NCBI RefSeq assembly: GCF_002019645.1
Contig: NZ_KV917374.1
Coordinates: forward strand, 4,484,661 to 4,548,660
Length of the DNA stretch: 64,000 nucleotides
Reading direction: 5' to 3'
From: Litchfieldia alkalitelluris
Lineage (GTDB): Bacteria; Bacillota; Bacilli; Bacillales; Bacillaceae_L
Shown: positions 1 to 9,661 of the stretch, piece by piece
Layout of the letters: every line of letters starts with the position of its first letter
Position numbering within the stretch: position 1 is the first letter of the stretch
Program-made: the position numbers and the translations under genes
Notes under the pieces: model-generated
Databases searched by the model: none
Told to the model about the DNA's origin: nothing
Seen by the model: only the letters and a program-made list of their open reading frames with translations

Positions 1-101
1 TTTTCGACTCGTTAGTGAATAAATCAACACAGTCTTACACAAAAATAACCTAAATAGATGATTCCCCTAATAGGATAAGCTTTCTTTCTCAAGGGTTAAT
101 A

Positions 102-110
102 TGGTATAGT
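102..110 (+). promoter_or_regulatory. Extended -10 promoter of prsA
   Basis: TG-G-TATAGT matches an extended -10 element (TGnTATAAT type). No good -35 is visible 17 nt upstream (TTCTTT). It lies about 40 nt before the prsA RBS. Confidence 0.5.
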
Positions 111-159
111 ATTTCATGTGGCTTTTTCCAATAAACTTACATAGTAGGAGATGTATTTA

Positions 160-960
160 ATGAAAAAATTAGTTATCGCACTAACAACTACAGCAACTCT
201 TCTTGCCCTTAGTGCATGTAATAATGCTGCTGATAATTCTGATGTGATTGCAGAGACAAGTGCTGGCAACATCACAAAAGACGAGTTCTACACTTCAATG
301 AAGACGCAAGTTGGTAGTGAAATTTTAAAAGATATGATTTATGTAAAGGCTTTAAGTGAAAAATACGAAATTTCGAAAGAAGAGTTAGACAAGCAGTACG
401 AATCAATTAAAACTGCCTACGGTGAACAGTTCGATGCAATCGTTGCACAGCGTGGAGAAGATACGATTCGTGAATTGCTTCGTTCAGATTTACTTAAACA
501 AAAAGCTGCAATGGAATCAATTGAGGAAATTGTTAAAGCAAGCCACATCCTAGTTGCAGACGAAGAAACAGCTAAGGAAGTAAAAGAAAAGCTTGAAGCT
601 GGTGAATCTTTCGAGGAACTAGCAAAAGAATACTCAACTGATGGATCTGCTGCAAATGGTGGCGATTTAGGATGGTTTACAAAAGGCCAAATGGTACCTG
701 AATTCGAGGAAACAGCATTTACTTTAGGTAAAGATGAAGTTAGTGAACCTGTTCAATCACAATTTGGTTATCACATTATTAAAGTAACTGGTACTAAAGA
801 AGATTTTGCAGCGTTAAGTGAAGAAGAAAAAACAGCGATCATTAGTCCATTATTACAACAAAACCCTACATTATTGCAAACGTCTTTAGATAAGGCAATT
901 GAGGATGTAGAAATTGACATTAAAGACGAAGACCTAAAAGGTATTTTTGATACTAAGTAA
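160..960 (+). CDS. prsA: PrsA, foldase lipoprotein (parvulin-type peptidyl-prolyl isomerase)
   Basis: Extracytoplasmic folding factor anchored on the outer face of the membrane; in Bacillus it helps secreted proteins and penicillin-binding proteins fold after Sec export. The 266-residue product has a short positively charged start, a hydrophobic stretch and a lipobox LSAC with the lipidated Cys at about residue 20. A parvulin domain spans about residues 125-215 (ASHILV, GGDLGWF, FGYHIIKV). An ATG at 151 abuts the RBS AGGAG (146-150), so the ATG at 160, 9 nt downstream, is preferred. It is slightly shorter than the B. subtilis protein (about 290 aa). Monocistronic, convergent with yhaL. Confidence 0.95.
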   Translation: MKKLVIALTTTATLLALSACNNAADNSDVIAETSAGNITKDEFYTSMKTQVGSEILKDMIYVKALSEKYEISKEELDKQYESIKTAYGEQFDAIVAQRGEDTIRELLRSDLLKQKAAMESIEEIVKASHILVADEETAKEVKEKLEAGESFEELAKEYSTDGSAANGGDLGWFTKGQMVPEFEETAFTLGKDEVSEPVQSQFGYHIIKVTGTKEDFAALSEEEKTAIISPLLQQNPTLLQTSLDKAIEDVEIDIKDEDLKGIFDTK

Positions 961-1004
961 TAAGTCTTATTGAAATCAGCTCTTTTGTTTGAGCTTCGAA
1001 ATAT

Positions 1005-1079
1005 AAAAAAGGGATTGACCAAAACTCTTTTACCATAGACGATCATATGGTATTGCAGTGAATTGGTCATCCCTTTTTT
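1005..1079. terminator. Bidirectional terminator between prsA and yhaL
   Basis: A long outer stem pairs 1005-1022 with 1063-1079 (one bulged T), with A-run and T-run on opposite sides. A second stem, TACCATA (1031-1037) with TATGGTA (1046-1052), sits in the loop. Suited to ending both convergent transcripts; the yhaL stop codon lies at its edge. Confidence 0.8.
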
Positions 1080-1278
1080 ACATTGGTTCACTTTTGCTCA
1101 TTTTTGATTTCTTTCTTTCTTTTTCATCATTCAGTCTATCTATATATACCTGTCCTTCGCTCTCTATATATGAGTCTTCTATTTTCTTTTCCTCTAACGT
1201 TGTTCGAACAATCATATAGGCACTAAAGATAACTCCTACAAGAATTAAATAAATCCACCATGGTGTTGATAACAACAT
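1078..1278 (-). CDS. yhaL: YhaL-like small sporulation membrane protein
   Basis: A 66-residue protein with one N-terminal transmembrane segment (about residues 5-22, starting MLLSTPWWIYLILVG) and a charged, Lys/Glu-rich cytosolic tail. Size and position next to prsA match B. subtilis YhaL, annotated as a sporulation protein of unknown biochemical role. The start is the ATG at 1278, preceded by a strong RBS (AAGGGGGGAG, about 6 nt away); the longer reading frame has no RBS. In B. subtilis yhaM lies between yhaL and yhaN; here yhaN follows directly upstream. Confidence 0.75.
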   Translation of the reverse strand: MLLSTPWWIYLILVGVIFSAYMIVRTTLEEKKIEDSYIESEGQVYIDRLNDEKERKKSKMSKSEPM

Positions 1279-1367
1279 GATTGACTCCCCCCTTGTCCAC
1301 TTCTTTTTAACACTATATGATGTACAAGCATACTTTATCACTAATTTTTAAAAAATTTGATACAATC

Positions 1368-4349
1368 TTAGAGATTAATGCATTCAGTATCATTGAACAA
1401 CTTAATTATATGTTCATGACAAGTAAAAAATAATATTTGGTGTTCCTTAGAAATTTCACGTAAGGTTTTTACCACGTGCCTAAGCCTTACTTCATCAAAG
1501 TTAACAAAACTGTCATCAATTATAAATGGGAAATGGTCGTTACGATGTGTTGCTTCCGCTAATGCAAAACGAATAGCGACATATAATGCCTCCGAGGTTG
1601 CCTGGCTTAATTCCCGAGGGCTAAACCTTACACCATCATTTCTTTCAACGATAAAGCCCTCATCGTCCTTTGGTGTTAATATCCTCACATATCTATCCTC
1701 TGATAAAATTCTCAAAAAGTGTTCTGCTGATTTAATTAAATTAGGCAATCTAACATCCCGGTATTGTTCAATTGTCTGGTTTAAAAGATCCTTAGCAACA
1801 GCTAAAACTGCCCAATCCTTGGCTTGCTCATTAAAGTTAGATTTTTTTAATTGGAATTCGTGAAAAATTTCAGAATACACTCCACCCTCTTCAAGCTCTT
1901 CCTTTCGAATATTAACTTCCGACAATTGATCAAATAAATGTGTCTGCTCTGTTTTATTCTTTACGATCTTTTGGTCTAGCTCGAAAATCATTGCTTCAAA
2001 ATCAAGTTGTTCATTGAATTGCTTCATCCCAAATGGATAAGATTCTAACTGATTGTTAATTAACCCTAAACGCTCTTGCAGCAGAACTACTTCAGCTTCA
2101 ATTTTTGCCTTTTTTCTAAATTCCTCTTCGTTTTTCACGTTTGCGATTTCATATAATTCGTCAATCTTTGTTTTTAAATAATCCACTTCTAACTGAAGAA
2201 GAGATAACTGTTCATTAATTTCAGTTAATTTAGTTGTAACTGTTGTTAAATGGGAACTATGTAATGATTCCATCTTCCATTTTCCACTTAGTTTCTCTAC
2301 TAATTCTAATGTATCACGATTATCTATCCGAATATTACATATCTCAGCTAGTTTCCTAACTCTTTGTTCATACTCTTCCTTCTGCATATTTGTACTGCTG
2401 ATTTGGTTGAGAAATTCCATTTTGATTCTTATCTTTTCTTTAAGCTGTTCTATATAGTGAAATACATCCATAAGCTGTTCATTACTTTCAGATACCTGAT
2501 ATTCTTTACATATCTGACCCATTTTCCTTTTTGTTTCATAAAAATTCTTTTCCCATGATTCAAACTGTGTAACAACGCGATTATATGCTTTTTCCAATTG
2601 GAGTTTCCTAGCCTTTTCTAATTCAAATAGTTGTCTATACTGTTGATCCTTGGCGATTAATATTTGTGCCTCCTCATAAGCAGACTGAGAAATACTGACT
2701 AGTTCAATCTCCTGTGAATTCAACTTTGCTTGTAACTCCTTTTTTTCCTCTTTTAGCTCTATAACTGCAATGTTCGTTCCTGATTTATGTTGGACAATAT
2801 AGATTAGAACAAAAAAGATAATAAAACCGAGAGGTATAAGCGCTGAGATCCATTCAGTGTTGAGAAAATAATAAACGGATAAAATGACCAAAAGCATATC
2901 GATTAAAATAAATATGTTTAATAGTTTTTTGTTACTTTTTTTATTGCTCTCTTCAAATCTTTTAATTTTACCCTCTATACTTTCAATAGACTTGCTTAAG
3001 TTCAACCTAGTATTTTGATCACTGCTAGCATTTTTAAATACTTGAATCTGATGTTCTAGTTGATTTCTCTGCTCCTTATCAAGCAATTCCTTTTGATATA
3101 TAGTAAGTTTATGATCACATTCCTCCAATTCCTCTTTGGCTTGATTAAAACTCGTGTCTAGAGTTAGCTTTTGCTGACTAAGCACTTCAAGATTACCTGA
3201 CACTCGTTTGACTGCTTCTTTTTGGGATATACTAGTATCCATTTTCATGATATCCTGATCACTTGCATTCGTGTGAATTGAGTATTTCTTATCAAGTATT
3301 TCTTCTGTTATTTGTTTGTGTTTGTTCTCTAGATCAGCGATCTGATGATGTAGTTTTTGATACTCTTTTCTAGCATCATATAATTCGTTAATTTCCTCTT
3401 CATATTGAAGAATCAGTTCATCGACTATTATTTCTTTTTTTTGCTTCTCTATTTCTTCTTTTTTATTCAATGAGCTCTTTAATTGAGTTTTATATGGGTA
3501 AAGCTGTGATAGAAAGTTTTCTAATCGTTTTAGTCCATCTGTTGGAAATGGCTTTGATGGAGGAAGCTCTGTTAGTTGCTTTGATATTGCAGATCTTTCA
3601 ATGATAAGTGGTTTGATCGAATTTAGCTGCTCACACTGTCTCATCTCTTGTTCAAGACTTTTTATATTTTGCTCGATTGCACCTAATTGTTTTTCGATTA
3701 ATTCTTTTTGATTGATTAATGAATGATATGTTTGATTTTTCTCTTGAAGCTTTTGTACCTTTTGGTGATTTTCTTTCAAATGGGTTAATTCGGTATTTAA
3801 TAATGGTTTTCGTCCACTAGGTTTAAAAAGTGCTTCAAGCTCTTTGTCTAATTCCCGATTAATCGTTAAGAGGGCGTCTGTTCCAACCGCTCCTGATGAA
3901 AACAGAAACCTTCCCAAATCATCTGGTCCAATTCGATGTATACCTTGTAAGCCATGAACATTAAATGAATAGATATTTTGAAAAAATTGTTTATCCATAC
4001 CTCTTAAGAGTCTCTCTAAAAATTCTTCGTTCTTTACAGAACCATCAGGCATAATGATCACAACATCTCCAACAGCCTTCCCAGGCAGTCTTTCAACAGT
4101 GAGTGTTCCATACTCTTCGGTTAGAATTGTTAACCGTCCACCATATCTGTCACTCTGTTTTGGGATATATCTTTGCTCGGGCTGCTGCTTTGTCGGAAAG
4201 CCAAATAAGATATGAGTAATGAAAGACATTAATGTTGATTTTCCGGCTTCATTTTGTCCATAAAACACCTGTATCTCCTGTGAAAGATTCCCCAGCTCTA
4301 AGGATTGAAATTTGCCAAATCCGTAAACTTCTATTCCTACAATTTTCAT
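1368..4349 (-). CDS. yhaN: YhaN, SMC/Rad50-like ATPase
   Basis: A 993-residue SbcC/Rad50-type ATPase expected to work with the YhaO nuclease in DNA end processing. Walker A (GQNEAGKST) is at about residues 31-39. Long coiled coils follow, interrupted near residues 473-520 by two hydrophobic segments with a short turn that look membrane-inserted. The C-terminal half ends with an ABC-signature-like stretch (SPRELSQATSEALY, about 905) and Walker B (FPFIIDDSFVNFD, about 940). The ATG overlaps the yhaO stop (ATGA), so the two are translationally coupled. The central membrane hairpin is typical of the YhaN family and unlike classical SbcC with its zinc hook. Confidence 0.9.
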   Translation of the reverse strand: MKIVGIEVYGFGKFQSLELGNLSQEIQVFYGQNEAGKSTLMSFITHILFGFPTKQQPEQRYIPKQSDRYGGRLTILTEEYGTLTVERLPGKAVGDVVIIMPDGSVKNEEFLERLLRGMDKQFFQNIYSFNVHGLQGIHRIGPDDLGRFLFSSGAVGTDALLTINRELDKELEALFKPSGRKPLLNTELTHLKENHQKVQKLQEKNQTYHSLINQKELIEKQLGAIEQNIKSLEQEMRQCEQLNSIKPLIIERSAISKQLTELPPSKPFPTDGLKRLENFLSQLYPYKTQLKSSLNKKEEIEKQKKEIIVDELILQYEEEINELYDARKEYQKLHHQIADLENKHKQITEEILDKKYSIHTNASDQDIMKMDTSISQKEAVKRVSGNLEVLSQQKLTLDTSFNQAKEELEECDHKLTIYQKELLDKEQRNQLEHQIQVFKNASSDQNTRLNLSKSIESIEGKIKRFEESNKKSNKKLLNIFILIDMLLVILSVYYFLNTEWISALIPLGFIIFFVLIYIVQHKSGTNIAVIELKEEKKELQAKLNSQEIELVSISQSAYEEAQILIAKDQQYRQLFELEKARKLQLEKAYNRVVTQFESWEKNFYETKRKMGQICKEYQVSESNEQLMDVFHYIEQLKEKIRIKMEFLNQISSTNMQKEEYEQRVRKLAEICNIRIDNRDTLELVEKLSGKWKMESLHSSHLTTVTTKLTEINEQLSLLQLEVDYLKTKIDELYEIANVKNEEEFRKKAKIEAEVVLLQERLGLINNQLESYPFGMKQFNEQLDFEAMIFELDQKIVKNKTEQTHLFDQLSEVNIRKEELEEGGVYSEIFHEFQLKKSNFNEQAKDWAVLAVAKDLLNQTIEQYRDVRLPNLIKSAEHFLRILSEDRYVRILTPKDDEGFIVERNDGVRFSPRELSQATSEALYVAIRFALAEATHRNDHFPFIIDDSFVNFDEVRLRHVVKTLREISKEHQILFFTCHEHIIKLFNDTECINL

Positions 4350-5593
4350 CGTTTTTCACCCTTTGACTGATTTATCGCGATTGCATTTAATAAAAGTTGT
4401 TCTGCTTCAGCTATAATTTCATTCTGCTCATCCAAAGTTAATGGTTCAAGGTATCTTCGCGCATTAGGATGGTGATATAAGCTTTTTGTAGCCTTATTAA
4501 AGTTTTCATAGGTTTCTACTAATGATGATAGGTCTTTTATAAATGCAACCTCTTTATCGAGATCCTCACGGCTCTTAGATTTATAATGTTTGAAGGATAC
4601 TGTAGTAATATAAACAAAATGTTCTTGTTCGTCTTCACCCTCCATCATTGCTTGTAGAAGGTCATCCAAAGTTTCTTTATTTTGGAGTATAGGATGGAGA
4701 GGACCATGACCAATTAATTTAATTGATAAAAACACACCGATAGCATTTTTACGAACTTCATTACATGCTAAAGAGATTTTATCCATTAGTTCAGCTAATT
4801 CATGTAATTCCTCAATATTGATTGTCAACTCATCCCAGCTAATTTCAGCAGTATGATGAAATGTGATTTTGGCTCCTGCATCTGTTAGCTGAACAATATA
4901 TCCACCCTTTTCATCGCTTTCTTTTCGGTGCCTACCCTGTATGTTTCCGGGGTATACAACCATCGGCGAGGTAGATAGAACCTGCCGCTTATGAATATGA
5001 CCTAATGCCCAGTAATCAAAGCCCTTACTTCTTAATTCTTCTAATCTAAATGGAGCATAGTGGTTATGATTTTCATCTCCTTCGATACTCCCATGCAGAA
5101 TACCAATATGAAAATCACCATCTATCGTTCTACTATATTGATTTGTCATATTCTCATGTACCGCTCTTTTAGGGTAACTAAACCCATATAAATTAACTTT
5201 ACAATTCTCACTCTTCATATAAGACAACATTTCTACACCATTACTTGAAAAAACATGGACATTACTTGGCCACTTTATATCATACCAGTCTCCACCAAGA
5301 TGATCATGATTACCATGGATAAGGTAAACTTCAATTCCACTTGACTCCAGACGTTGCATTTCTTTTCTAAAACGTGATTGCGCTCTAATACTTCTATTTT
5401 CCTGATCAAATATATCACCAGCAATGACAACAAAATCTACCCTTTCTCGAATCGCAAGCGAAACAAGTCTTGAAAAGGAAAGAAACGTGCTCTCTCTTAC
5501 CCTTTTGTATATCTTTTCAGGTAGTGTTTTCAACCCGATAAATGGACTATCCAAATGTAAATCTGCTATATGTAAAAAAGTGACTGACTTCAT
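4346..5593 (-). CDS. yhaO: YhaO, Mre11/SbcD-like metallophosphoesterase (DNA exonuclease)
   Basis: A 415-residue calcineurin-like phosphoesterase, the nuclease partner of YhaN. Metal-binding motifs are intact and in order: D-L-H at residues 11-13, GDIFDQ near 59-64, GNHDH near 94-98, and GHIHKR in the middle of the protein. The C-terminal part is the capping domain of the SbcD family. The start ATG has a strong RBS (GGGGGAAGG). First gene of yhaO-yhaN, with a 4-nt overlap. Family knowledge supports double-strand end processing; the exact substrate is inferred. Confidence 0.9.
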   Translation of the reverse strand: MKSVTFLHIADLHLDSPFIGLKTLPEKIYKRVRESTFLSFSRLVSLAIRERVDFVVIAGDIFDQENRSIRAQSRFRKEMQRLESSGIEVYLIHGNHDHLGGDWYDIKWPSNVHVFSSNGVEMLSYMKSENCKVNLYGFSYPKRAVHENMTNQYSRTIDGDFHIGILHGSIEGDENHNHYAPFRLEELRSKGFDYWALGHIHKRQVLSTSPMVVYPGNIQGRHRKESDEKGGYIVQLTDAGAKITFHHTAEISWDELTINIEELHELAELMDKISLACNEVRKNAIGVFLSIKLIGHGPLHPILQNKETLDDLLQAMMEGEDEQEHFVYITTVSFKHYKSKSREDLDKEVAFIKDLSSLVETYENFNKATKSLYHHPNARRYLEPLTLDEQNEIIAEAEQLLLNAIAINQSKGEKR

Positions 5594-5734
5594 ATACCTT
5601 CCCCCACCATCTTTAAGCTTCTTAATATTATATCTATTATTTTATCACTACTAAAAAACGAATGCACGTTCTGTATTTTTAATAAAATAACACATGAGTC
5701 TTGGTCTTAGACTTAAACATTCTTAAAGTTAAAC

Positions 5735-5770
5735 AAAAAAGCTTACCGAAAATTTCTGGTAAGCTTTTCT
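5735..5770 (-). terminator. Intrinsic terminator of yhaQ-yhaP
   Basis: AAGCTTACC (5739-5747) pairs with GGTAAGCTT (5758-5766) around a 10-nt loop; read on the minus strand it is followed by a T-run. It lies just after the yhaP stop codon. Confidence 0.85.
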
Positions 5771-5772
5771 CT

Positions 5773-7029
5773 TTATTTAGATTTAGATAGTTGAATGGCC
5801 TTCATAATATCTTTAAAGGATGAGCTTTTTCCATACATTAGTACTCCGCCACGATACACATTTGCTCCAAAGATGGCTAGTAAAGTAATTGTTAAGACCA
5901 ATAATCCGATCCCTATTCCAATCTCCCAAACGGGAATATTGAGCATTCCGACACGCAAGAACATAATCATAGGTGTAAAAAATGGAATAAATGATGTGAT
6001 TGTTATAAACGTTGAATCTGGCTTACTAAGTCCGAACATAGCGATAATAAATGCCCCTACAATTAATAAAGTCATGGGTGTAATCATTTGTTGTACATCT
6101 TCAATTCTGCTTACTAAAGAACCTAAAAAGGCAGCAAGGGTAGCAAATAAAAAATAACCTAGCATAAAGAAAATGATTGCATAAATGAAGGTAGATATAG
6201 GAAGACTGTCGAAACCAAAGACATCAGATATCCCTCCACCTCCAAGTGCATTCATATTTTGTTTTAGAGAAGAATAACCAACGAGAAGGATGACAGCAAA
6301 CTGTGTTAAGCTTAATAACCCAATCCCCAAAATTTTTCCAAACATCTGCTTAACAGGTGAGACACTAGATATTAAAATTTCCATTACTCTAGAAGATTTC
6401 TCGGTGGCAACTTCCATTGCAATCATACTAGCATACATAATTACAGCCATATAGATCACAAAAAGAAGTACATATACCAACCCTCTTGCTTGATTGAGTT
6501 CCTCTTCCGTTTTAGCATTGTCCTCAAGCGCTACCCGTTCAAATACGACTGGGGAAAATAGTGTTTCTAATTGTTTAGATGTGATGCCCAACTGCTCTGT
6601 AGCAATAGATACCTTTAAAGTCTGAAGAGCTTGCTGCAGCTGTGAATAAACCTCAGAATCAGTGACAGTCATTGCTTTAAATGTAGCCTCTGGCAGCCCT
6701 TCTTGATCATAACTTAATTGAAGAAAACCAGTATACTCCCCATTAATTACTTTCTCCTCAGCAACCTGTTCACTTAAGTCGACTCTCTTTAAAACGAGTT
6801 CATCATTCACTAAATCTACTTGTTGTTTGTAAAGATCTAATAACTCTCCTGTATCATCGATAACGACTATGGTTTCTTTTTGGTCATTTTGACTAACGGT
6901 GTTTATTATCGTTTCTATATTGGTTAATCCAAAAACGATGAAAGCAGTAATAAGCGTTGTTATAATAAATGATTTACTGCGAAGTTTCGTAAAATATGTA
7001 TGCCACAAGATAATCCAAAACTTATTCAT
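5773..7029 (-). CDS. yhaP: YhaP, ABC-2 type permease (NatB-like)
   Basis: The 418-residue membrane subunit of an ABC exporter. One transmembrane segment near residues 20-40 is followed by a large extracytoplasmic domain (about 45-180), then about five segments in the C-terminal half. This is the layout of the ABC-2/NatB family, whose B. subtilis member NatAB exports sodium. The start ATG overlaps the end of yhaQ by 8 nt and uses a GGGG-type RBS, indicating an operon. Substrate is not evident from sequence; sodium or drug export is only family-level inference. Confidence 0.85.
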   Translation of the reverse strand: MNKFWIILWHTYFTKLRSKSFIITTLITAFIVFGLTNIETIINTVSQNDQKETIVVIDDTGELLDLYKQQVDLVNDELVLKRVDLSEQVAEEKVINGEYTGFLQLSYDQEGLPEATFKAMTVTDSEVYSQLQQALQTLKVSIATEQLGITSKQLETLFSPVVFERVALEDNAKTEEELNQARGLVYVLLFVIYMAVIMYASMIAMEVATEKSSRVMEILISSVSPVKQMFGKILGIGLLSLTQFAVILLVGYSSLKQNMNALGGGGISDVFGFDSLPISTFIYAIIFFMLGYFLFATLAAFLGSLVSRIEDVQQMITPMTLLIVGAFIIAMFGLSKPDSTFITITSFIPFFTPMIMFLRVGMLNIPVWEIGIGIGLLVLTITLLAIFGANVYRGGVLMYGKSSSFKDIMKAIQLSKSK

Positions 7030-7921
7030 AGGATGCCCCTACCTTTTCAATAAAAATATCATTTAAAGAAGGTTCTTCTAATATAAATTTCCTTACAAAA
7101 CCTTTGTCTGTGATAGCTCTAAAGATATCCTGTGCAACTTCTTCATTTTCAACCTGAAGAATCACTCCCTCTCCAGTTGGCTTTATTTTCCGGACTCCTT
7201 TAATCTCTTTCAAATAAGTCAAATCAAAATCTGCATGAACTAACACATTTTTTTTGCCAAAACTACGCTTGATTTCTCTTAAAGATCCATGGACAATTGG
7301 CTTTCCATGATGCATGATACATAAATGATCACATAACTCTTCAACATGCTCCATTCGATGACTTGAAAAGACAATTGAAGTCCCCTCATTCTTCAATTGA
7401 AGCACCGCTTCCTTTAATAACTCCACATTTACAGGGTCAAGACCACTAAACGGTTCATCTAAAATGAGAAGCTTTGGCTGGTGGATGACGGAAGCAATGA
7501 ACTGAATCTTCTGCTGATTTCCCTTTGACAGCTCTTCTACCTTTTTATTAGCATATTCAGGAACATTAAAACGCTCAAGCCAGTAATGCGCCTGATCCTT
7601 GATCGATTGTTTATCCATTCCTCTTAATCTAGCTAGATAGATTAGTTGGTCGATAACCTTTAATTTAGGATAAAGTCCACGTTCTTCTGGTAAATAACCG
7701 ACGATATTACTTGTCTGATAATTGATTTTCTCTCCATTCCATGTGATATCCCCCATAGTAGGCATTAACAAACCTAAAATCATCCGGAATGTTGTTGTTT
7801 TTCCTGCACCATTAGCCCCTAGAAATCCAAACATTTCCTTCTCTGGTATTTCAATTGATAACTGATCTACTGCTTTAAAATTTCCGAACTTTTTAGTTAC
7901 ATTTTTTATTCGTAAAGTCAT
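7022..7921 (-). CDS. yhaQ: YhaQ, ABC exporter ATP-binding protein (NatA-like)
   Basis: A 299-residue ATPase paired with YhaP. Walker A (GANGAGKTT), signature (LSKGNQQK), Walker B with DEPFSGLDP and H-loop SSHRMEHVE are intact; a C-terminal extension of about 80 residues is typical for the NatA/YhaQ group. The ATG at 7921 is chosen because GGAGG lies 7 nt upstream; an in-frame upstream start (7969) has no RBS. It overlaps yhaP by 8 nt, and the pair ends at the hairpin 5735-5770. Confidence 0.88.
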   Translation of the reverse strand: MTLRIKNVTKKFGNFKAVDQLSIEIPEKEMFGFLGANGAGKTTTFRMILGLLMPTMGDITWNGEKINYQTSNIVGYLPEERGLYPKLKVIDQLIYLARLRGMDKQSIKDQAHYWLERFNVPEYANKKVEELSKGNQQKIQFIASVIHQPKLLILDEPFSGLDPVNVELLKEAVLQLKNEGTSIVFSSHRMEHVEELCDHLCIMHHGKPIVHGSLREIKRSFGKKNVLVHADFDLTYLKEIKGVRKIKPTGEGVILQVENEEVAQDIFRAITDKGFVRKFILEEPSLNDIFIEKVGASYE

Positions 7922-8076
7922 GATAATACCTCCATTCAATCCTCTATTACCTACGTAACAAAAAAACAAAGGATTCAGTAATTTATATTATAATCCAAAA
8001 AATATTCTCTAAACGACTATTTCAAGGCAATAACTCATAGGATTTATCATACTTAATCCAAGGAGGGGAACCTAAT

Positions 8077-8262
8077 TTGCAATATTATGTACTAACAGCC
8101 TTTAATCAAAACGGAAAGACTTTACTAGATGAAAAGTTTGAAGCAAAAGATGATCAAGAAGCAAAATATATTGGACAATTACGTTTACAAGAAAAGCAAT
8201 TAGACCAACAAACACACCGTTGTAATTCTTCCAGTGGTAAGCTTCTTTTGTTTCATAGGTAG
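8077..8262 (+). CDS. YhzD-like small protein
   Basis: A 61-residue protein starting with TTG behind an excellent RBS (AAGGAGGGG at 8060-8068). Features are an N-terminal beta-like segment, an acidic middle (KFEAKDDQEAK) and a conserved-looking end THRCNSSSGKLLLFHR. Length, ending and location near yhaQ fit the YhzD family, whose function is unknown. Transcribed divergently from yhaQP and convergently to galM. Confidence 0.65.
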   Translation: MQYYVLTAFNQNGKTLLDEKFEAKDDQEAKYIGQLRLQEKQLDQQTHRCNSSSGKLLLFHR

Positions 8263-8333
8263 AGATTTGAATAAATCCACTCTTTTATATCTTTTTAAAT
8301 CAAATAGATTACCTTGTGTAATCAACTGAAAAT

Positions 8334-8363
8334 AAGCAGTCCACTTTATCTAATGGACTGCTT
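8334..8363. terminator. Probable terminator between yhzD and galM
   Basis: AAGCAGTCCA (8334-8343) pairs perfectly with TGGACTGCTT (8354-8363) around a 10-nt loop. Neither side has a perfect T-run (ATTTT on the minus strand), but its position between convergent genes supports a bidirectional terminator. Confidence 0.6.
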
Positions 8364-8412
8364 AAAGGTTATTGAACGGATTCCGTTTTAGGATCCCTAA
8401 GTCTGTTATATT

Positions 8413-9456
8413 CTACATTGAAAATTTAAACTTTGTTTTTGTGTTATATTCCTGTCCAGGCTCCAACACACATGAAGAAAAATGAGGTTGGTGAATTGAA
8501 TCTGGTGGACCTTGTGTTTCTAAACAAAGTCCATAGTTTCTGCTTGAAGATCCATTAGGCGTATCATAGCTTCCTTCAAGCATGTTCCCTGTATACAACA
8601 CTACACTTGGCTCATCTGTCTCAATCGTTAATTTTCTTCCACTTTCTTCATCTTCGAGAATAATCTCTTCAGCATGATTACTCGCTAATAAAAACGGGTG
8701 ATCATACCCATTACCTACTAAAATATTTTGTTCATACGTAGATTCAATGCCATCGCGAATTTTTCGACCACTTCTAAAATCAAATGGTGTACCTTCTACA
8801 TCGATTAACTCTCCAGTTGGAATAAGCTCTTGATTCAGTTCAATAAATTGATTACTTTTCATTGTTAATTGGTGATCAGCTATGTTACGTTTACCATTCC
8901 CGCTTAAGTTAAAATACGTATGATTTGTTAAATTAACAAGTGTTGTTTTATCTGTTTTTCCATGATATGAAATCAGTAGTTCATTCTCATTATTCAAGGT
9001 GTAAACAACCTTTAAAGTTAGATTCCCAGGATAGCCTTCTTCTCCATCGGGACTTGTGTAATAAAATTCCACACCCACTTCATCTTCACTTTCAAATACA
9101 GCGGAATCCCACAGCACGTGACTATATCCGATTGACCCACCATGTAAGTGGTTACTTCCGTCATTTTTAACCAATTCATAAGAAGTTCCCTCTAATTCAA
9201 ATTGTGCATTAGAAATACGACCAGCAACACGTCCACAAACAGCTCCAAAAAAAGGTGGATTCACTTTATATTCTTCAAACGTATCATATCCAAGGACCAC
9301 GTTCTCAAGATTACCGTGTCGATCTTTTGTTTTAATACTAGTAATGACACAGCCAAAGTTGATACAAGAAAGTTCCATACCGTTGTTATTTTTTAATGTG
9401 TATTGAAATACTGTTGCTCCATCTAATTGACCAAATAGTTGTTGAGTAATTTCCAT
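8413..9456 (-). CDS. galM: Aldose 1-epimerase (mutarotase)
   Basis: A 347-residue cytosolic enzyme interconverting alpha and beta anomers of galactose or glucose. The catalytic His regions are visible as GSNHLHGG and NHTYFNLSG, and the catalytic Glu lies in CLETQGPPDSIHQP near the C-terminus. The start at 9456 is preferred because AAAGG lies 9 nt upstream; the frame extends to another ATG at 9474 that overlaps this RBS. It stands alone with no sugar genes adjacent. Confidence 0.92.
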   Translation of the reverse strand: MEITQQLFGQLDGATVFQYTLKNNNGMELSCINFGCVITSIKTKDRHGNLENVVLGYDTFEEYKVNPPFFGAVCGRVAGRISNAQFELEGTSYELVKNDGSNHLHGGSIGYSHVLWDSAVFESEDEVGVEFYYTSPDGEEGYPGNLTLKVVYTLNNENELLISYHGKTDKTTLVNLTNHTYFNLSGNGKRNIADHQLTMKSNQFIELNQELIPTGELIDVEGTPFDFRSGRKIRDGIESTYEQNILVGNGYDHPFLLASNHAEEIILEDEESGRKLTIETDEPSVVLYTGNMLEGSYDTPNGSSSRNYGLCLETQGPPDSIHQPHFSSCVLEPGQEYNTKTKFKFSM

Positions 9457-9492
9457 GATTACCAGCCTTTCCATTCTATAAAAGTTACTTAA

Positions 9493-9661
9493 TTAAGAAA
9501 CACCTTGCTCTGGATTCCAAAATCCAAGTCATTTACGAATATGTAGAATTTGACCTATGTGATAAGCATTATGAAGAGTTAAATTTGCGGGTAACACGCC
9601 GATAATTGCTGAATGAGTAAGCGTTTACGATTCTCCATCTAAACTCTCCTTCTTTATTTAA
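9493..9661 (-). pseudogene. 3' remnant of a DinB-like gene
   Basis: Minus-strand translation gives a recognisable DinB-superfamily C-terminus: LPANLTLHNAYHIGQIL, then HIRK, an in-frame stop, and GFWNPEQGVS before the natural stop at 9493-9495. Upstream, NKEGEFRWRIVN reads in another frame, so at least one frameshift and one nonsense mutation are present. The 5' part is missing; the remnant is bounded upstream by the 65-bp MITE-like element 9662-9726. DinB-like proteins are metal-dependent, often thiol S-transferase related. Confidence 0.6.
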
